A stretch of DNA of 64,000 nucleotides, from the NCBI GenBank assembly GCA_015492245.1, contig WGFM01000002.1, forward strand, positions 1-64,000, in the 5' to 3' direction. A program made the position numbers and the translations under genes. This document shows, in pieces, positions 1-10,462 of this stretch. Each line of letters begins with the position of its first letter. Position 1 is the stretch's first letter. The notes under the pieces are model-generated. The model was not told the origin of the DNA and did not search any database. It was given only the letters and a program-made list of their open reading frames with translations. Source of the DNA: Deltaproteobacteria bacterium. Lineage in GTDB: Bacteria > Desulfobacterota > GWC2-55-46 > DRQE01.

Positions 1-44
1 AAACCCTATCCACAAAGAGGACACACAGGGGATGGTAGAGGGCT
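1..44 (+). other. window edge, end of an upstream gene not resolved
   Basis: Three frames are open to the left edge and stop at 36-38, 46-48 or 107-109. The frame stopping at 46-48 would overlap the TTG start of the next gene in the TTGA manner common here. The frame stopping at 107-109 has the more coding-like third positions. The fragment is too short to choose between them, so no gene is called. Confidence 0.3.
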
Positions 45-2201
45 TTGAGAAGAACACTGTATATACTGTTGTTTGCAATCTTGCTTTCAGGTTGCATCCC
101 GAACAACCCCTATAGAGAAGACCAGACAGAGGCCAACATCTTCTACAACTCCTTCTCCGAACCACCCAGACACCTCGACCCTGCAAAGTCCTATAGCTCC
201 AACGAGTATGCCATACTTGGCCAGATATACGAGCCACCACTGCAGTATCATTACCTGAAGCGTCCCTATACCCTCATACCCCTTGTCTCGGAGGAGGTGC
301 CAGAGCCCATATACTTAGACAGAGCCGGCACCATGCTTCCAGCAAACGCCCCTTCGGAGAAGGTCTATCGGGCCATATACGAGATAAGGATAAAGAAGGG
401 CATCCTCTATGCCCCCCATCCTGCCTTCGCAAAGGATGAAGAGGGCAGGCCCCTCTACATGAGCCTTGAAGAAGAAGACCTTGCCGGCATATACTCCCCT
501 GAGGACTTCCCCCGCAAAGGCACAAGGGAGCTCGGGGCAGAGGATTTCATCTACCAGATAAAGCGCCTTGCAGACCCCACTGTTGCAAGCCCCATTCTGC
601 CCATACTGGAAAAATACATCCTCGGTATGAGCGAGTTCTCACAGGCCATAAGAGAGGAAATCCAGGGGCTCAGGAAATCTGGCAGCCCCATCCCCCCTGT
701 TGTGGACTACAGCCGGTTCCCCTTCCCAGGGGTGGAGAAGGTGGATGATTACACCTTCCGCATAATACTCAAGCGCAAGTACCCACAGTTTGTCTACTGG
801 CTTGCCATGCCCTTTTTCTCTCCCATGCCGGAGGAGGTTGTAAGGTTCTACAGCCAGCCACCCCTTGTGGAAAGGAACATAACCCTGGATCGCTTTCCCG
901 TGGGCACGGGCCCTTTCAGGCTCAAGACATACAGGCCACAGCTTGAGATGGTGCTCGTAAAGAACGAGAACTACCACGGCGAACTTTACCCCGCAGAGGG
1001 CGAGCCATCTGATAAAGAGGCAGGGTTTCTCAACGATGCGGGCAAGCCCTTACCCTTTCTTGACAAGATAGTCTTCAAGCTCGAGAAGGAGGCGATCCCG
1101 AGGTGGAACAAGTTCCTCCAGGGCTACTACGACCTTTCGGGCATAACCTCTGATAGTTTTGACCAGGCGGTCATCCTTACTGCCGAGGGCAGGGCAGAGC
1201 TCACAGGCACCATGAAAGAGAAGGGCATACGCCTTGTAACGGCGGTAAGGCCCTCCACCTATTACATGGGCTTCAACATGCTCGATGATGTGGTGGGTGG
1301 CTATGATGAAAGACGAAAGAAGCTGAGGCAGGCAATCTCCATCGTGCTCGACTACGAGGAATACATAGAGATATTCAACAACGGCCGTGGTATCCCTGCC
1401 ATGTCTCCCATACCACCGGGGATATTCGGCTACCTTGAGGGCAGAGAGGGCATAAACCCCTTTGTATACGACTGGGATGAAAAGAAGGGTAGACCCGTAA
1501 GAAAGAGCATAGAAGAGGCACGCCGTCTCATGCGTGAGGCCGGTCTTCCCGACGGAAGGGATGCCACAGGCCGGCCCCTTATCATAACCTTCGATAATGC
1601 ATGGACAGGGGTTGATGCAAAGCCTGTCATAAACTGGTTCATAAAGAAGTTCGCGCTTCTTGGCATACAGCTTGAAAACCGCACCACCGATTACAACCGT
1701 TTTCAGGAGAAGATGCTCAAGGGGAACTTTCAGTTTTTCAGCTGGGGCTGGAACGCCGACTACCCTGACCCCGAGAACTTCCTCTTTCTTCTTGCAGGCT
1801 CGAACAGCAAGGTGAAATACCACGGGGAGAATGCCGCCAACTATGAAAACCCAGAGTTCGACAGGCTCTTCCGTATAATGGAGAATATGGAAAATGGCCC
1901 GGAAAGGCTCAAGGTTATAAGGCGTATGATTGGAATCCTTCAGGAAGATGCCCCCTGGGTCTGGGGCTATCACCCGGTCTCTTTCACCCTTGCCCACAGC
2001 TGGGTCAAGAACCTCAAGCCCAACTCCATGGCAAACAACACCATGAAGTATATAAGGATTGAGCCCAGAAAGAGGGCAGAGCTCAGAAAGAAGTGGAACA
2101 GCCCAAGGCTTGCACCTTTGGTTGGTTTTTTTGTGGTGATTGCAGTGCTCACCGTGCCTGCAATCATCAAGGTCTCAAGGAGGTTGGGGTTGACAAGATG
2201 A
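45..2201 (+). CDS. peptide ABC transporter substrate-binding lipoprotein (family 5 SBP)
   Basis: A 718-residue extracellular solute-binding protein of the oligopeptide/dipeptide family. It should capture peptides in the periplasm and deliver them to the permeases encoded downstream. The N-terminus is a lipoprotein signal ending in LLSGC with Cys17 as the lipidation site, which fixes the TTG start just after an in-frame stop. The C-terminal half carries typical SBP5 features, such as the FFSWGWNADYPDPENF segment. A hydrophobic stretch at about residues 692-708 followed by basic residues looks like an extra C-terminal membrane helix, unusual for this family. First of a four-gene operon; its stop overlaps the next start. 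It is longer than typical OppA/DppA and closer in layout to YejA-type proteins. Confidence 0.85.
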   Translation: MRRTLYILLFAILLSGCIPNNPYREDQTEANIFYNSFSEPPRHLDPAKSYSSNEYAILGQIYEPPLQYHYLKRPYTLIPLVSEEVPEPIYLDRAGTMLPANAPSEKVYRAIYEIRIKKGILYAPHPAFAKDEEGRPLYMSLEEEDLAGIYSPEDFPRKGTRELGAEDFIYQIKRLADPTVASPILPILEKYILGMSEFSQAIREEIQGLRKSGSPIPPVVDYSRFPFPGVEKVDDYTFRIILKRKYPQFVYWLAMPFFSPMPEEVVRFYSQPPLVERNITLDRFPVGTGPFRLKTYRPQLEMVLVKNENYHGELYPAEGEPSDKEAGFLNDAGKPLPFLDKIVFKLEKEAIPRWNKFLQGYYDLSGITSDSFDQAVILTAEGRAELTGTMKEKGIRLVTAVRPSTYYMGFNMLDDVVGGYDERRKKLRQAISIVLDYEEYIEIFNNGRGIPAMSPIPPGIFGYLEGREGINPFVYDWDEKKGRPVRKSIEEARRLMREAGLPDGRDATGRPLIITFDNAWTGVDAKPVINWFIKKFALLGIQLENRTTDYNRFQEKMLKGNFQFFSWGWNADYPDPENFLFLLAGSNSKVKYHGENAANYENPEFDRLFRIMENMENGPERLKVIRRMIGILQEDAPWVWGYHPVSFTLAHSWVKNLKPNSMANNTMKYIRIEPRKRAELRKKWNSPRLAPLVGFFVVIAVLTVPAIIKVSRRLGLTR

Positions 2202-3178
2202 TGGCCTACATCATAAGAAGGCTTCTCTACGCGGTGCCCATAATAGTGGGGGTAAACCTTATTACCACGCTTCTCTTCTTCTATGTGAACACCCCTGATG
2301 ACATGGCAAGAAAGATGCTTGGCGAGAAGAATGTAACAGCCCAGCTCATAGAGGACTGGAAGCGTGCCCATGGCTACGATGTGCCACTCTTTGTAAACCC
2401 TGAGGAGAAGGGGATAAAGAAGCTCACAGAGACCATATTCTTCAGAAAAAGCGTGCCCCTTCTGTGGCTGGACTTCGGCAGATCAGACCGCAACAACATA
2501 GACATAGGCTACGAGATAAGAGAGCGCATGTGGCCGAGCTTCTACATAGCTCTACCCACACTTGTGCTCGGCATAATGGTCAACCTTACGGTTGCCATGC
2601 TTGTAGCCTTCGTAAGGGGCACCTACATGGATAGGCTCACCATGGTCCTGTGCGTGGCCATGATGTCCGTATCCGCCCTCTTCTACATCATAGGCGGGCA
2701 GTATCTTTTTGGCAAGGTTCTCAGGCTTGTTCCCATATCAGGCTATGACACGGGGCTCAATGCCATAAAGTTCGTAATCCTGCCAGTGGTCATAGGGGTT
2801 ATAACAGGGTTTGGTGCAGGGGTGAGGTTTTACAGGACCATCTTCCTTGAAGAACTCTCAAAGGACTACATACGCACCGCCCGTGCAAAGGGCCTTGGGG
2901 AGGCGACGGTTCTCTTCAAACATGCCCTTAAGAACGCGATGATACCCATACTCACAAATGTGGTTGTTACACTGCCCTTTCTGTTCTACGGCAGCCTCAT
3001 CATGGAGAGCTTCTTTGCCATCCCCGGGCTTGGCAGTTTCACCATAGATGCCATAAATGCCCAGGACTTTGCGATAGTAAGGGCCATGGTCTATCTGGGC
3101 TCCATCCTCTACATAGTGGGGCTCATACTTACTGATATAAGCTATACCCTTGTGGATCCAAGGGTAAGGCTCGAATAA
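2198..3178 (+). CDS. peptide ABC transporter permease, DppB/YejB type
   Basis: Inner-membrane permease subunit of 326 residues. Its N-terminus is the typical hydrophobic helix of DppB-type proteins. Near residues 225-255 is an EAA loop (DYIRTARAKGLGE) that couples to the ATPase. I chose ATG 2198 because it overlaps the upstream stop as ATGA and has AAGGAGG at 2178-2184; a longer in-frame ORF from 2093 would overlap the binding protein heavily. ATG 2201 is equally possible. It pairs with the next gene as the two-permease channel. Confidence 0.85.
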   Translation: MMAYIIRRLLYAVPIIVGVNLITTLLFFYVNTPDDMARKMLGEKNVTAQLIEDWKRAHGYDVPLFVNPEEKGIKKLTETIFFRKSVPLLWLDFGRSDRNNIDIGYEIRERMWPSFYIALPTLVLGIMVNLTVAMLVAFVRGTYMDRLTMVLCVAMMSVSALFYIIGGQYLFGKVLRLVPISGYDTGLNAIKFVILPVVIGVITGFGAGVRFYRTIFLEELSKDYIRTARAKGLGEATVLFKHALKNAMIPILTNVVVTLPFLFYGSLIMESFFAIPGLGSFTIDAINAQDFAIVRAMVYLGSILYIVGLILTDISYTLVDPRVRLE

Positions 3179-3189
3179 GGGGTTGTAGG

Positions 3190-4374
3190 ATGCCGGTTAT
3201 ACTTGCAACAGACCTCATAATATATGCCCTGTTCGGCATGGTGGTCTGGTTCGTCCTGTCTGTAAGGAAGGGGGCCACCATACCTGTGCGTATATGGACA
3301 CACATAAAGGGCAGAAGGGGTGTCATGGTCTGTCTACTGATACTCTCTCTTTACGCACTCATTGCGCTGGCCGATAGCATACGCTGGCGTGATCCCATAC
3401 TTACAGAAGAGGGCACCGTTGCAACCACCCTCGAGGGCAGGACCATCTACAGCCCCCATGCGTTGAGCCTTCTCGACCGTGTGCTCACCCCCTTAAGGGA
3501 GAGAACAGAGAAGACCTTCTCTGCCCCCCTTGCAACACACCTCTATGTTAAAGAGACGATGGAACTGCCCGATGGCACAAGGGTAAGGGACTATCCACCA
3601 CTCAAGTATCCGCGAGCACATCTGCTCGGCACAGACAAGGTGGGCAGCGATGTGCTGTATCTTGCCCTCAAGGGCATACGCACAGGGGTCATAATAGGCA
3701 CGGGCACCACACTCCTCATAATACCCTTTGCGCTGCTCTTCGGGGTTCTCGCGGGCTACTTTGGCGGCATCATGGACGACATCATACAGTACATATACAC
3801 AACCCTCTCATCCATACCTGCGGTGCTTCTCATCGTGGCCTTCATGCTCATCTTTGGCACCGAGGGCTATCAGGGAGGCCTCATAACAGATGAATACCTC
3901 CTGTGGGGCCTTTTCGTGCCAACGGACAGGCTTTTCTGGCTCTGTGTGATAATGGGTATAACCTCGTGGACTGATCTTTGCAGGCTAATTCGCGGGGAAA
4001 CCCTTAAATTGAGGGAGATGGACTATGTGCTCTCTGCACGGGCCCTTGGTGTGGGTAGCCTTCGTATAATAGGGCGCCACATCGTGCCCAATGTTATGCA
4101 CATAGTGCTCATAACCTTTGTGTTGCAGTTCTCAGGGCTTGTGCTCGCAGAGGCCATATTGAGCTACCTTGGAATAGGCGTGGGCCCTGAGATGGGTAGC
4201 TGGGGCAACATGATTAACACCGCAAGGCTTGAGCTCTCACGGGAGCCTGTTGTGTGGTGGAACCTTCTTGGGGCATTCATATTCATGTTCGGCCTTGTGC
4301 TTCCTGCAAACATAGTGGGCGATGCCGTGAGGGATGCGCTGGACCCAAGGCTTAAGGTGCATGGAAGGATATAG
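3190..4374 (+). CDS. peptide ABC transporter permease, DppC/YejE type
   Basis: Second permease subunit, 394 residues. It has an N-terminal helix, a second helix at about residues 45-62, then a periplasmic stretch of about 80 residues with the DppC-typical HLLGTDKVGSDV segment, then a five-helix permease core. The EAA loop is around residues 275-305 (YVLSARALGVGSL). The N-terminus is longer than in standard DppC. It lies 11 bp after the first permease and 2 bp before the ATPase gene, so the operon is tightly coupled. Confidence 0.85.
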   Translation: MPVILATDLIIYALFGMVVWFVLSVRKGATIPVRIWTHIKGRRGVMVCLLILSLYALIALADSIRWRDPILTEEGTVATTLEGRTIYSPHALSLLDRVLTPLRERTEKTFSAPLATHLYVKETMELPDGTRVRDYPPLKYPRAHLLGTDKVGSDVLYLALKGIRTGVIIGTGTTLLIIPFALLFGVLAGYFGGIMDDIIQYIYTTLSSIPAVLLIVAFMLIFGTEGYQGGLITDEYLLWGLFVPTDRLFWLCVIMGITSWTDLCRLIRGETLKLREMDYVLSARALGVGSLRIIGRHIVPNVMHIVLITFVLQFSGLVLAEAILSYLGIGVGPEMGSWGNMINTARLELSREPVVWWNLLGAFIFMFGLVLPANIVGDAVRDALDPRLKVHGRI

Positions 4375-4376
4375 AC

Positions 4377-6227
4377 ATGGAAAGGGTGCTTGAGGTAGAT
4401 AACTTAAGGGTATGCTTTGACACCCCCATGGGGGTGGCAAGGGCTGTGGATGGCGTAAGCTTCCATGTGGAAAGAGGTGAGATGTTCGCCCTTGTGGGAG
4501 AGTCGGGCTGTGGCAAGACCCTTACGGCCCTCTCCCTCATACAGCTTCTTCCAGAGGGTGCAAGGGTGGAGTCTGGCAGCATAGTGCTATCCGGCAGGGA
4601 CATCCTGAAACTCGATGAGTACGAAAAACGCACCCTTCGTGGAGACCGTGTGTCCATGGTCTTCCAGGAGCCAATGACCTCTCTGAACCCTGTATTCACC
4701 ATAGGCGAGCAGATTGTAGAAACAATCCGTGCCCACCGTGATGTGTCGAAAAGAGAGGCAAGGGATATGGCAATAGAACTGCTGCGCAAGGTCAGGCTAC
4801 AGAGGGCAGAGTCTCTATTCGATGAATACCCCCACAGGCTTTCAGGCGGTATGCGCCAGCGTGTTATGATAGCCATCGCCATAGCCTTGAAGCCTGACCT
4901 TCTCATCGCAGACGAGCCCACAACAGCCCTCGATGTAACCGTGCAGGAAGAAATATTGAGGCTTCTCAAGGAACTCCAGGAAGAGTTCAACACCTCGGTG
5001 CTCCTTATAACCCACAACCTTGCCCTCGTCTACAGGAACGCGGAGCGGGTGGCAGTGATGTATGGCGGCAACATGGTGGAGTCTGCCCCCTCGAAGGTGC
5101 TCTTTAAGAACCCCATGCATCCATATACATGGCAGCTTCTTCGGGCTGTGCCCGATATAAAGAGGAGGGGTAAAAGGCTTACCTCCATACCCGGTGTGGT
5201 GCCGCCTGCATACATGTTTCCTGAGGGTTGCAGGTTTTCCGGCAGGTGCCCAAAGGAGATGGCGGGCTGCAGCAGCCTGAAGCCAGGGCTTAAAGAGGTC
5301 GAAAAGGGGCATCTTCTCTCCTGCCACCTGTATAACCATGAGTTTATGAAGGATAGAGAGAGGGCTGCACCCCTTGTAGCCACAAGGCCTGAAGAAGGGC
5401 CTCCTCAGGCTGAAGGCAGGGGGGAGGGGGCAACCATACTCGAGGTAAAGGGGCTTAAGTGCTACTACCCCATACGGAAGGGTATACTCAAGAGGGTTGT
5501 GGGGTATGTAAAGGCCGTGGACGGAATAGACCTCACCATAAAAGAGGGTTCAACAGTGGCGCTTGTGGGTGAATCTGGCTGTGGCAAGACCACCGCTGGA
5601 AAGGCGATAATAAGGCTTCTCGAGCCAACCGATGGGAAGATAGTATTCATGGGCGAGGAGATAACCCATCTACCCGAAAGGGAGATCAAGCCCTTAAGGC
5701 AGAAGATGCAGATAGTCTTCCAGGACCCCTACTCATCACTCAACCCGAGGCTCACCGCCCACCAGATAGTCGAAGAGGGGTTAACCTCCCTCCTTCCAGA
5801 GCTTGGTGCAACCGAAAGGGTTGAAAGGATAAGGCGGGTTTTCAGTCTTGTTGGGCTTACAGAGGACATGCTTGGGCGCTATCCCCACGAGTTCTCAGGC
5901 GGCCAGCGCCAGCGCCTCTCCATAGCAAGGGCACTTGTGGTTGAGCCCCGTTTCGTCCTGTGCGATGAGGCAACGAGTGCCCTCGATGTATCTGTGCAGG
6001 CACAGATACTGAATCTACTCAAATCCATTCAGAAGGAGTTCTCCATAGCGATACTTTTCATAACCCATGACCTTGGTGTTGTGGAATACATGGCAGACGA
6101 TGTTGCGGTTATGAAGGATGGCAGGATTGTGGAATACGGCCGGGTAGAAGAACTCCTCACAAACCCAGGGCATCCCTACACGAAGACCCTCCTTTCCAGC
6201 GTGCCAAAGATAGATGTGGCAGGTTAA
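4377..6227 (+). CDS. peptide ABC transporter, fused double ATPase (DppD-DppF / YejF type)
   Basis: A 616-residue protein with two complete nucleotide-binding domains, energising the importer. Domain 1 has Walker A GESGCGKT at 41-48, signature LSGGMRQ at 155-161 and Walker B LLIADE at 175-180. It ends with a DppD-like segment whose CRFSGRCP and later cysteines may bind an Fe-S cluster, as in that family. Domain 2 has Walker A near 398-405, signature FSGGQRQ near 505 and Walker B FVLCDE near 524. The fused layout matches YejF. No terminator is visible after it. Confidence 0.9.
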   Translation: MERVLEVDNLRVCFDTPMGVARAVDGVSFHVERGEMFALVGESGCGKTLTALSLIQLLPEGARVESGSIVLSGRDILKLDEYEKRTLRGDRVSMVFQEPMTSLNPVFTIGEQIVETIRAHRDVSKREARDMAIELLRKVRLQRAESLFDEYPHRLSGGMRQRVMIAIAIALKPDLLIADEPTTALDVTVQEEILRLLKELQEEFNTSVLLITHNLALVYRNAERVAVMYGGNMVESAPSKVLFKNPMHPYTWQLLRAVPDIKRRGKRLTSIPGVVPPAYMFPEGCRFSGRCPKEMAGCSSLKPGLKEVEKGHLLSCHLYNHEFMKDRERAAPLVATRPEEGPPQAEGRGEGATILEVKGLKCYYPIRKGILKRVVGYVKAVDGIDLTIKEGSTVALVGESGCGKTTAGKAIIRLLEPTDGKIVFMGEEITHLPEREIKPLRQKMQIVFQDPYSSLNPRLTAHQIVEEGLTSLLPELGATERVERIRRVFSLVGLTEDMLGRYPHEFSGGQRQRLSIARALVVEPRFVLCDEATSALDVSVQAQILNLLKSIQKEFSIAILFITHDLGVVEYMADDVAVMKDGRIVEYGRVEELLTNPGHPYTKTLLSSVPKIDVAG

Positions 6228-6240
6228 GGCCTTATTATTC

Positions 6241-6268
6241 TTGAAAATAGGGGCTGGTATGTTATAAA
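6241..6268 (+). promoter_or_regulatory. sigma70-type promoter for argF operon
   Basis: TTGAAA at 6241-6246, a 16-bp spacer and TATAAA at 6263-6268, giving a leader of roughly 35 nt before the argF start. No convincing ARG box palindrome is visible. Confidence 0.6.
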
Positions 6269-6309
6269 ATCTATCTTTCCAGAATCTTAAGGAAAGAAGG
6301 TAACCTGGG

Positions 6310-7227
6310 ATGCATCTTTTAACACTGCATGACCTTGGAAAAGAGGCTGTAGCAGAGCTTATAGACAGAGCCATAGAGCTTAAGAAGAGGCACAAAAGGG
6401 GCATACCCTACAGACCCCTTGTGGGTAAAACCCTTCTTCTGTTTTTTGAGAAGCCCTCTACACGGACGCGCATATCCTTCGAGGTGGCGATGAGCCAACT
6501 CGGTGGCTCTACCATATTCGTAACATCACAGGATACCCAGCTCGGAAGAGGTGAACCCATAAAGGACACCGCACGGGTTGTATCGAGATATGTGGACAGT
6601 GTGGTCATAAGAACCCACGAGCACGAAAGAATCGAGGAGTTCGCCCGCCACAGTACGGTGCCTGTCATAAACGGGCTTACAAGAACACACCATCCATGTC
6701 AGGTGCTGGCAGATGTGATGACGATTGTGGAAAAAAAGGGTGCCTGCAGGGGGCTGAAGATTGTCTGGATAGGCGATGGCAATAACATGGCAAACTCGTG
6801 GATAGAGATTGCAGGGCTTCTTAAGTTAAGGCTCACCCTTGCCTGCCCTGCCGACTTCATGCCCCGAAAGGAGCTCGTGGAAGCAGCACTCAAGGGGGGC
6901 GCAGAGATAGAGTTTGCCCCCACCCCCCAGGATGCTGCAAAAGATGCAGATGTTATAAACACCGATGTATGGACCAGCATGGGCGATGAAGAGGAGAGAG
7001 AGAAAAGAGAAGAGGCATTCAAGGGCTACCAGATAAACGAGGCATTGCTTGGGCTTGCAGGCCCTGAGTGCATCGTTATGCATTGTCTTCCAGCCCACCG
7101 TGGTGAGGAGATTACAGATGGCATCATGGATGGTAGCCACAGTGTGGTGTGGGATGAGGCGGAAAACCGCCTGCATATGCAGAAGGCAATACTCGAGAGG
7201 CTTCTTACAGGGGGTGAGCAGAGATGA
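6310..7227 (+). CDS. argF: ornithine carbamoyltransferase
   Basis: Makes citrulline from ornithine and carbamoyl phosphate, the sixth step of arginine synthesis. The 305-residue cytoplasmic protein has the carbamoyl phosphate loop STRTR at 50-54, HPCQ at 128-131 and the ornithine/catalytic HCLPAHRG at 258-265. Length and motifs are standard. A purine-rich AGAAGG lies about 8 bases before ATG. The stop overlaps the argG start (ATGA at 7224), so the two consecutive pathway enzymes are translationally coupled. Confidence 0.95.
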   Translation: MHLLTLHDLGKEAVAELIDRAIELKKRHKRGIPYRPLVGKTLLLFFEKPSTRTRISFEVAMSQLGGSTIFVTSQDTQLGRGEPIKDTARVVSRYVDSVVIRTHEHERIEEFARHSTVPVINGLTRTHHPCQVLADVMTIVEKKGACRGLKIVWIGDGNNMANSWIEIAGLLKLRLTLACPADFMPRKELVEAALKGGAEIEFAPTPQDAAKDADVINTDVWTSMGDEEEREKREEAFKGYQINEALLGLAGPECIVMHCLPAHRGEEITDGIMDGSHSVVWDEAENRLHMQKAILERLLTGGEQR

Positions 7228-8432
7228 AAAGGCAGAAGGTGGAGAATGTCGTGCTCGCCTATTCGGGGGGGCTCGATACATCGGTAATAATAAGCTGGCT
7301 GAGGGAGACCTACGGCTGCAAGGTGATAGCGTTCGTTGCAGACATAGGCCAGGGTGTGGAACTGCGGGGCTTGAGAGAGCGTGCCCTCAAGAGCGGGGCA
7401 GAGGATATAGTCATAGAAGACCTCAAGGAGGAGTTCGTAAGGGACTTTGTATTTCCCATGCTTAGAGCCAGTGCCGTATACGAGGGGGTCTATCTTCTGG
7501 GCACATCCATAGCACGCCCACTCATAGCAAAGGCACAGATGGAGGTTGCAAGAAGATACGGTGCGGATGCAGTGGCACACGGGGCCACAGGAAAGGGCAA
7601 TGACCAGATAAGGTTCGAGCTTGCCTATTACTCCATAGACCCGCACATAAAGGTCATAGCCCCATGGCGCGAGTGGACATTCAAAGGCAGAAGAGAACTG
7701 ATCGAATACGCAAGGCGGCACGGCATACCCCTTGGCAGAACCCGTAGCCAGCCCTTCAGCATCGACAGAAACCTCTTCCACATAAGTTTCGAGGGCGGCA
7801 TACTCGAGAAGGTTGAAAAGGAAGCCCCAAGGGAGACCCATGTGCTCACCCTGCCACCAGAGGAGGCACCAGATAGGGCAACCTATGTAAGGATAGGCTT
7901 CGAGGATGGAAACCCTGTAAGTCTCAATGGTAAAAGGCTCTCACCAGCAGAGCTTCTTTCAAGGCTCAACCGTGTGGCAGGCAGGAATGGAGCAGGCTGG
8001 GTGGATTGTGTAGAGAACAGGTTTGTGGGCATGAAGTCCCGCGGGGTGTATGAAACACCGGGGGGCACGGTGCTCCATCAGGCAAGAAGGGCACTGGAAG
8101 CAATAACCATGGATAGAGAGCTCATGCACTTGAGAGACAGCCTCATAACAAGATATTCCGAGCTTGTCTACTACGGCTACTGGTTCTCGCCAGAAAGAGA
8201 GGCCCTCCAGCGCCTTGTAGATGAGGCCCTCAAGGGTGTTACAGGTGAGGTGAGGCTCAAGCTCTACAAGGGCAACATAACAGTTGCAGGCAGAAAGTCC
8301 CCTCTATCCCTCTATCATCCCGACTATGCAACATTCGAAGAGGATACCGTCTATGACCAGAAGGATGCCGAAGGGTTCATAAAACTGAATGCCCTGAGGC
8401 TCAAACTACACTCGATGGTGAGGAAGAGATGA
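7224..8432 (+). CDS. argG: argininosuccinate synthase
   Basis: Condenses citrulline and aspartate using ATP, following ArgF in arginine synthesis. The 402-residue protein shows the PP-loop AYSGGLDTS at 12-20 and the [14 protein letters not shown] segment of this family near residues 113-126. It overlaps argF upstream and the FAH-family gene downstream by 4 bp each. argH is not in the window, so the last pathway step must be encoded elsewhere. Confidence 0.95.
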   Translation: MKRQKVENVVLAYSGGLDTSVIISWLRETYGCKVIAFVADIGQGVELRGLRERALKSGAEDIVIEDLKEEFVRDFVFPMLRASAVYEGVYLLGTSIARPLIAKAQMEVARRYGADAVAHGATGKGNDQIRFELAYYSIDPHIKVIAPWREWTFKGRRELIEYARRHGIPLGRTRSQPFSIDRNLFHISFEGGILEKVEKEAPRETHVLTLPPEEAPDRATYVRIGFEDGNPVSLNGKRLSPAELLSRLNRVAGRNGAGWVDCVENRFVGMKSRGVYETPGGTVLHQARRALEAITMDRELMHLRDSLITRYSELVYYGYWFSPEREALQRLVDEALKGVTGEVRLKLYKGNITVAGRKSPLSLYHPDYATFEEDTVYDQKDAEGFIKLNALRLKLHSMVRKR

Positions 8433-9211
8433 GAGTCGGTAGATTCGAAAAAGATGGCAGACAGTTCACGGGCATAATAGAGGAAGGCAGGGTCATTGCC
8501 CTCAAAGAGGACCTTCTTGCAACCCCCTTCTTCGAAGACTCCATAGAGGTTGAGCAGGGCACAGAGAGCCTTCCCCTTGAGGAACTTACCATTCTTCCGC
8601 CTGTGCTGCCTTCAAAGATAATAGCCATAGGGCTTAACTACAGGGCTCATGCAGCAGAGTTCGATAAAGAGCTTCCCGAAGAGCCCATGCTCATCATGAA
8701 ACCACCGAGCTCTGTGATAGGCCAGGGCGAGGCAATAGTATATCCCACACACATGTCGAGAAGGGTGGATTACGAGGGTGAGCTTGCGGTTGTCATTGGA
8801 AGAAGGGCGAAGGATGTGGCAGAAGAGGAGGCTCATCACTACATACTGGGCTATACCTGTTTTAACGATGTAACCGCAAGGGATCTGCAGAAAAAGGACA
8901 TTCAGTATGCAAGGGCAAAGGGGTTCGATACCTTCGCCCCCATGGGTCCATGGATAGAGACAGAGATAGACCCCGAGGATGTCATGGTAGAGACCTGCCT
9001 CAACGGTGAAAGACGCCAGCATACATCCACCTCGGACATGATATTTCCCGTAAGAAGGCTTGTGAGTTTCGTATCACAGGTTATGACCCTCCTGCCTGGC
9101 GATGTGATTGCAACAGGCACGCCATCTGGGGTTGGTAAAATCAAGCCGGGCGATAGAATAGAGGTCAAGATAGAGGGTATAGGAACACTGGTCAACACAG
9201 TTACAACCTGA
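8429..9211 (+). CDS. fumarylacetoacetate hydrolase family protein
   Basis: A 260-residue FAH-superfamily enzyme. The C-terminal two thirds carry the hallmark [10 protein letters not shown], the acidic metal ligands in [12 protein letters not shown], and TGTPSGVG near the end. Family members hydrolyse or decarboxylate beta-diketo or oxaloacetate-type acids with Mg or Mn. The substrate cannot be read from sequence. The first 50 residues are a short N-terminal domain typical of 2-hydroxyhepta-2,4-diene-1,7-dioate isomerase-like members. It overlaps argG by 4 bp and lies just upstream of dapL, which does not identify its pathway. Confidence 0.85.
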   Translation: MRVGRFEKDGRQFTGIIEEGRVIALKEDLLATPFFEDSIEVEQGTESLPLEELTILPPVLPSKIIAIGLNYRAHAAEFDKELPEEPMLIMKPPSSVIGQGEAIVYPTHMSRRVDYEGELAVVIGRRAKDVAEEEAHHYILGYTCFNDVTARDLQKKDIQYARAKGFDTFAPMGPWIETEIDPEDVMVETCLNGERRQHTSTSDMIFPVRRLVSFVSQVMTLLPGDVIATGTPSGVGKIKPGDRIEVKIEGIGTLVNTVTT

Positions 9212-9229
9212 AGGAGGTAATAAGAGGCC

Positions 9230-10462
9230 ATGAGTGATGAGGCGATCCAGAGACTCTTTTCCGAAAGGATGGGTGGAGAGAGGTTCGGACTGGAAGAGAA
9301 GGTATACAAGTTCGAGAAGATAAAACGGGCAAAAAGGGAGGCAAAACAGAGGCACCCTGACATGGAACTTCTGGACTTCGGGGTGGGCGAGCCAGATGAG
9401 GTTGCCCCACAGATGGTCATAGAGGCCCTCAAGGTCGAATGTGGGAAGCCTGAGAACCGTGGCTACGCAGACAACGGTATAGAGGAGCTAAAGGTGGCAG
9501 CAGCTGAATACATGGAAAGGGTCTATGGTGTGGCAGGCATCGACCCCCATGCAGAGGTAATCCACTCCATAGGCTCAAAGTGTGCCCTTGCGATGATGCC
9601 GGCAGCATTCATAAACAGTGGCGATGTTACGCTTATGACCACCCCTGGCTACCCTGTGATGGCAACACACACAGAGTGGTATGGCGGAAGTGTGGTAAGG
9701 CTGCCACTGCTTGAGGAGAACCGTTTTCTGCCTGACTTTGCCGGGCTCGATGAGGAGACCCTCAGGAGGGCAAAGCTACTCTACCTTAACTATCCCAACA
9801 ACCCAACAGGTGCAGGTGCCACAGGGGAGTTCTTTGAAGAGGTTGTAAGGCTTGCCAAAGAATACAACATGGTGGTTGTGCACGATGCGGCCTATTCGGC
9901 ACTCTCGTACGATGAGAAACCCTTGAGCTTTCTCTCCATAGAGGGTGCAAAGGATGTGGGTGTCGAGATACACTCGTTTTCTAAGGCCTACAACATGACG
10001 GGCTGGCGCCTTGCATTCCTTGTGGGCTCTCCAAGGGTGATAAAGGCATTCGCCTATGTGAAGGACAACTTCGACTCCGGCCAGTTCATCGCCATACAGA
10101 GGGCCGGCATATATGCATTGAAGCACCCTGAACTTACAGAGAAGATCAAGGCAAGGTACCGTAGAAGATTAAGGCTCATGGTGGATGCCCTGAAGGAGGC
10201 AGGCTTTTCTGCCCGCATGCCCGATGGCACATTCTACCTCTATGTGAAGGCACCAGTGGGTGCAGCTCACAGGGAGTTCGGCAGTGCAGAGGATGCCTCG
10301 CAGTATCTCATAAGAGAGGCCCTCATATCCACCGTGCCATGGGACGATGCAGGGAGTTTTCTTAGATTCTCTGCCACATTCATGGCAAAGGATGAAGGAG
10401 ATGAGGAGAGGGTGATAGAGGAGATGAAGAGAAGGCTTAAGGGGCTGGGGCTTCGGTTCTGA
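9230..10462 (+). CDS. dapL: LL-diaminopimelate aminotransferase (DapL type)
   Basis: PLP-dependent class I/II aminotransferase, 410 residues, probably converting tetrahydrodipicolinate directly to LL-diaminopimelate for lysine and peptidoglycan. It shows LDFGVGEPDE, the SIGSKCALA segment seen in DapL proteins, YPNNPTGA, and the PLP lysine in HSFSKAYNMTGW. A strong AAGGAGGT (9211-9218) precedes ATG 9230. Another class I aminotransferase specificity is possible, but SIGSK and overall layout favour DapL. Confidence 0.75.
   Translation: MSDEAIQRLFSERMGGERFGLEEKVYKFEKIKRAKREAKQRHPDMELLDFGVGEPDEVAPQMVIEALKVECGKPENRGYADNGIEELKVAAAEYMERVYGVAGIDPHAEVIHSIGSKCALAMMPAAFINSGDVTLMTTPGYPVMATHTEWYGGSVVRLPLLEENRFLPDFAGLDEETLRRAKLLYLNYPNNPTGAGATGEFFEEVVRLAKEYNMVVVHDAAYSALSYDEKPLSFLSIEGAKDVGVEIHSFSKAYNMTGWRLAFLVGSPRVIKAFAYVKDNFDSGQFIAIQRAGIYALKHPELTEKIKARYRRRLRLMVDALKEAGFSARMPDGTFYLYVKAPVGAAHREFGSAEDASQYLIREALISTVPWDDAGSFLRFSATFMAKDEGDEERVIEEMKRRLKGLGLRF

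Noticed and set aside
1050-1997. A 315-residue minus-strand ORF inside the binding-protein gene
   Set aside because: Antisense shadow; composition follows the opposite strand's codon pattern.
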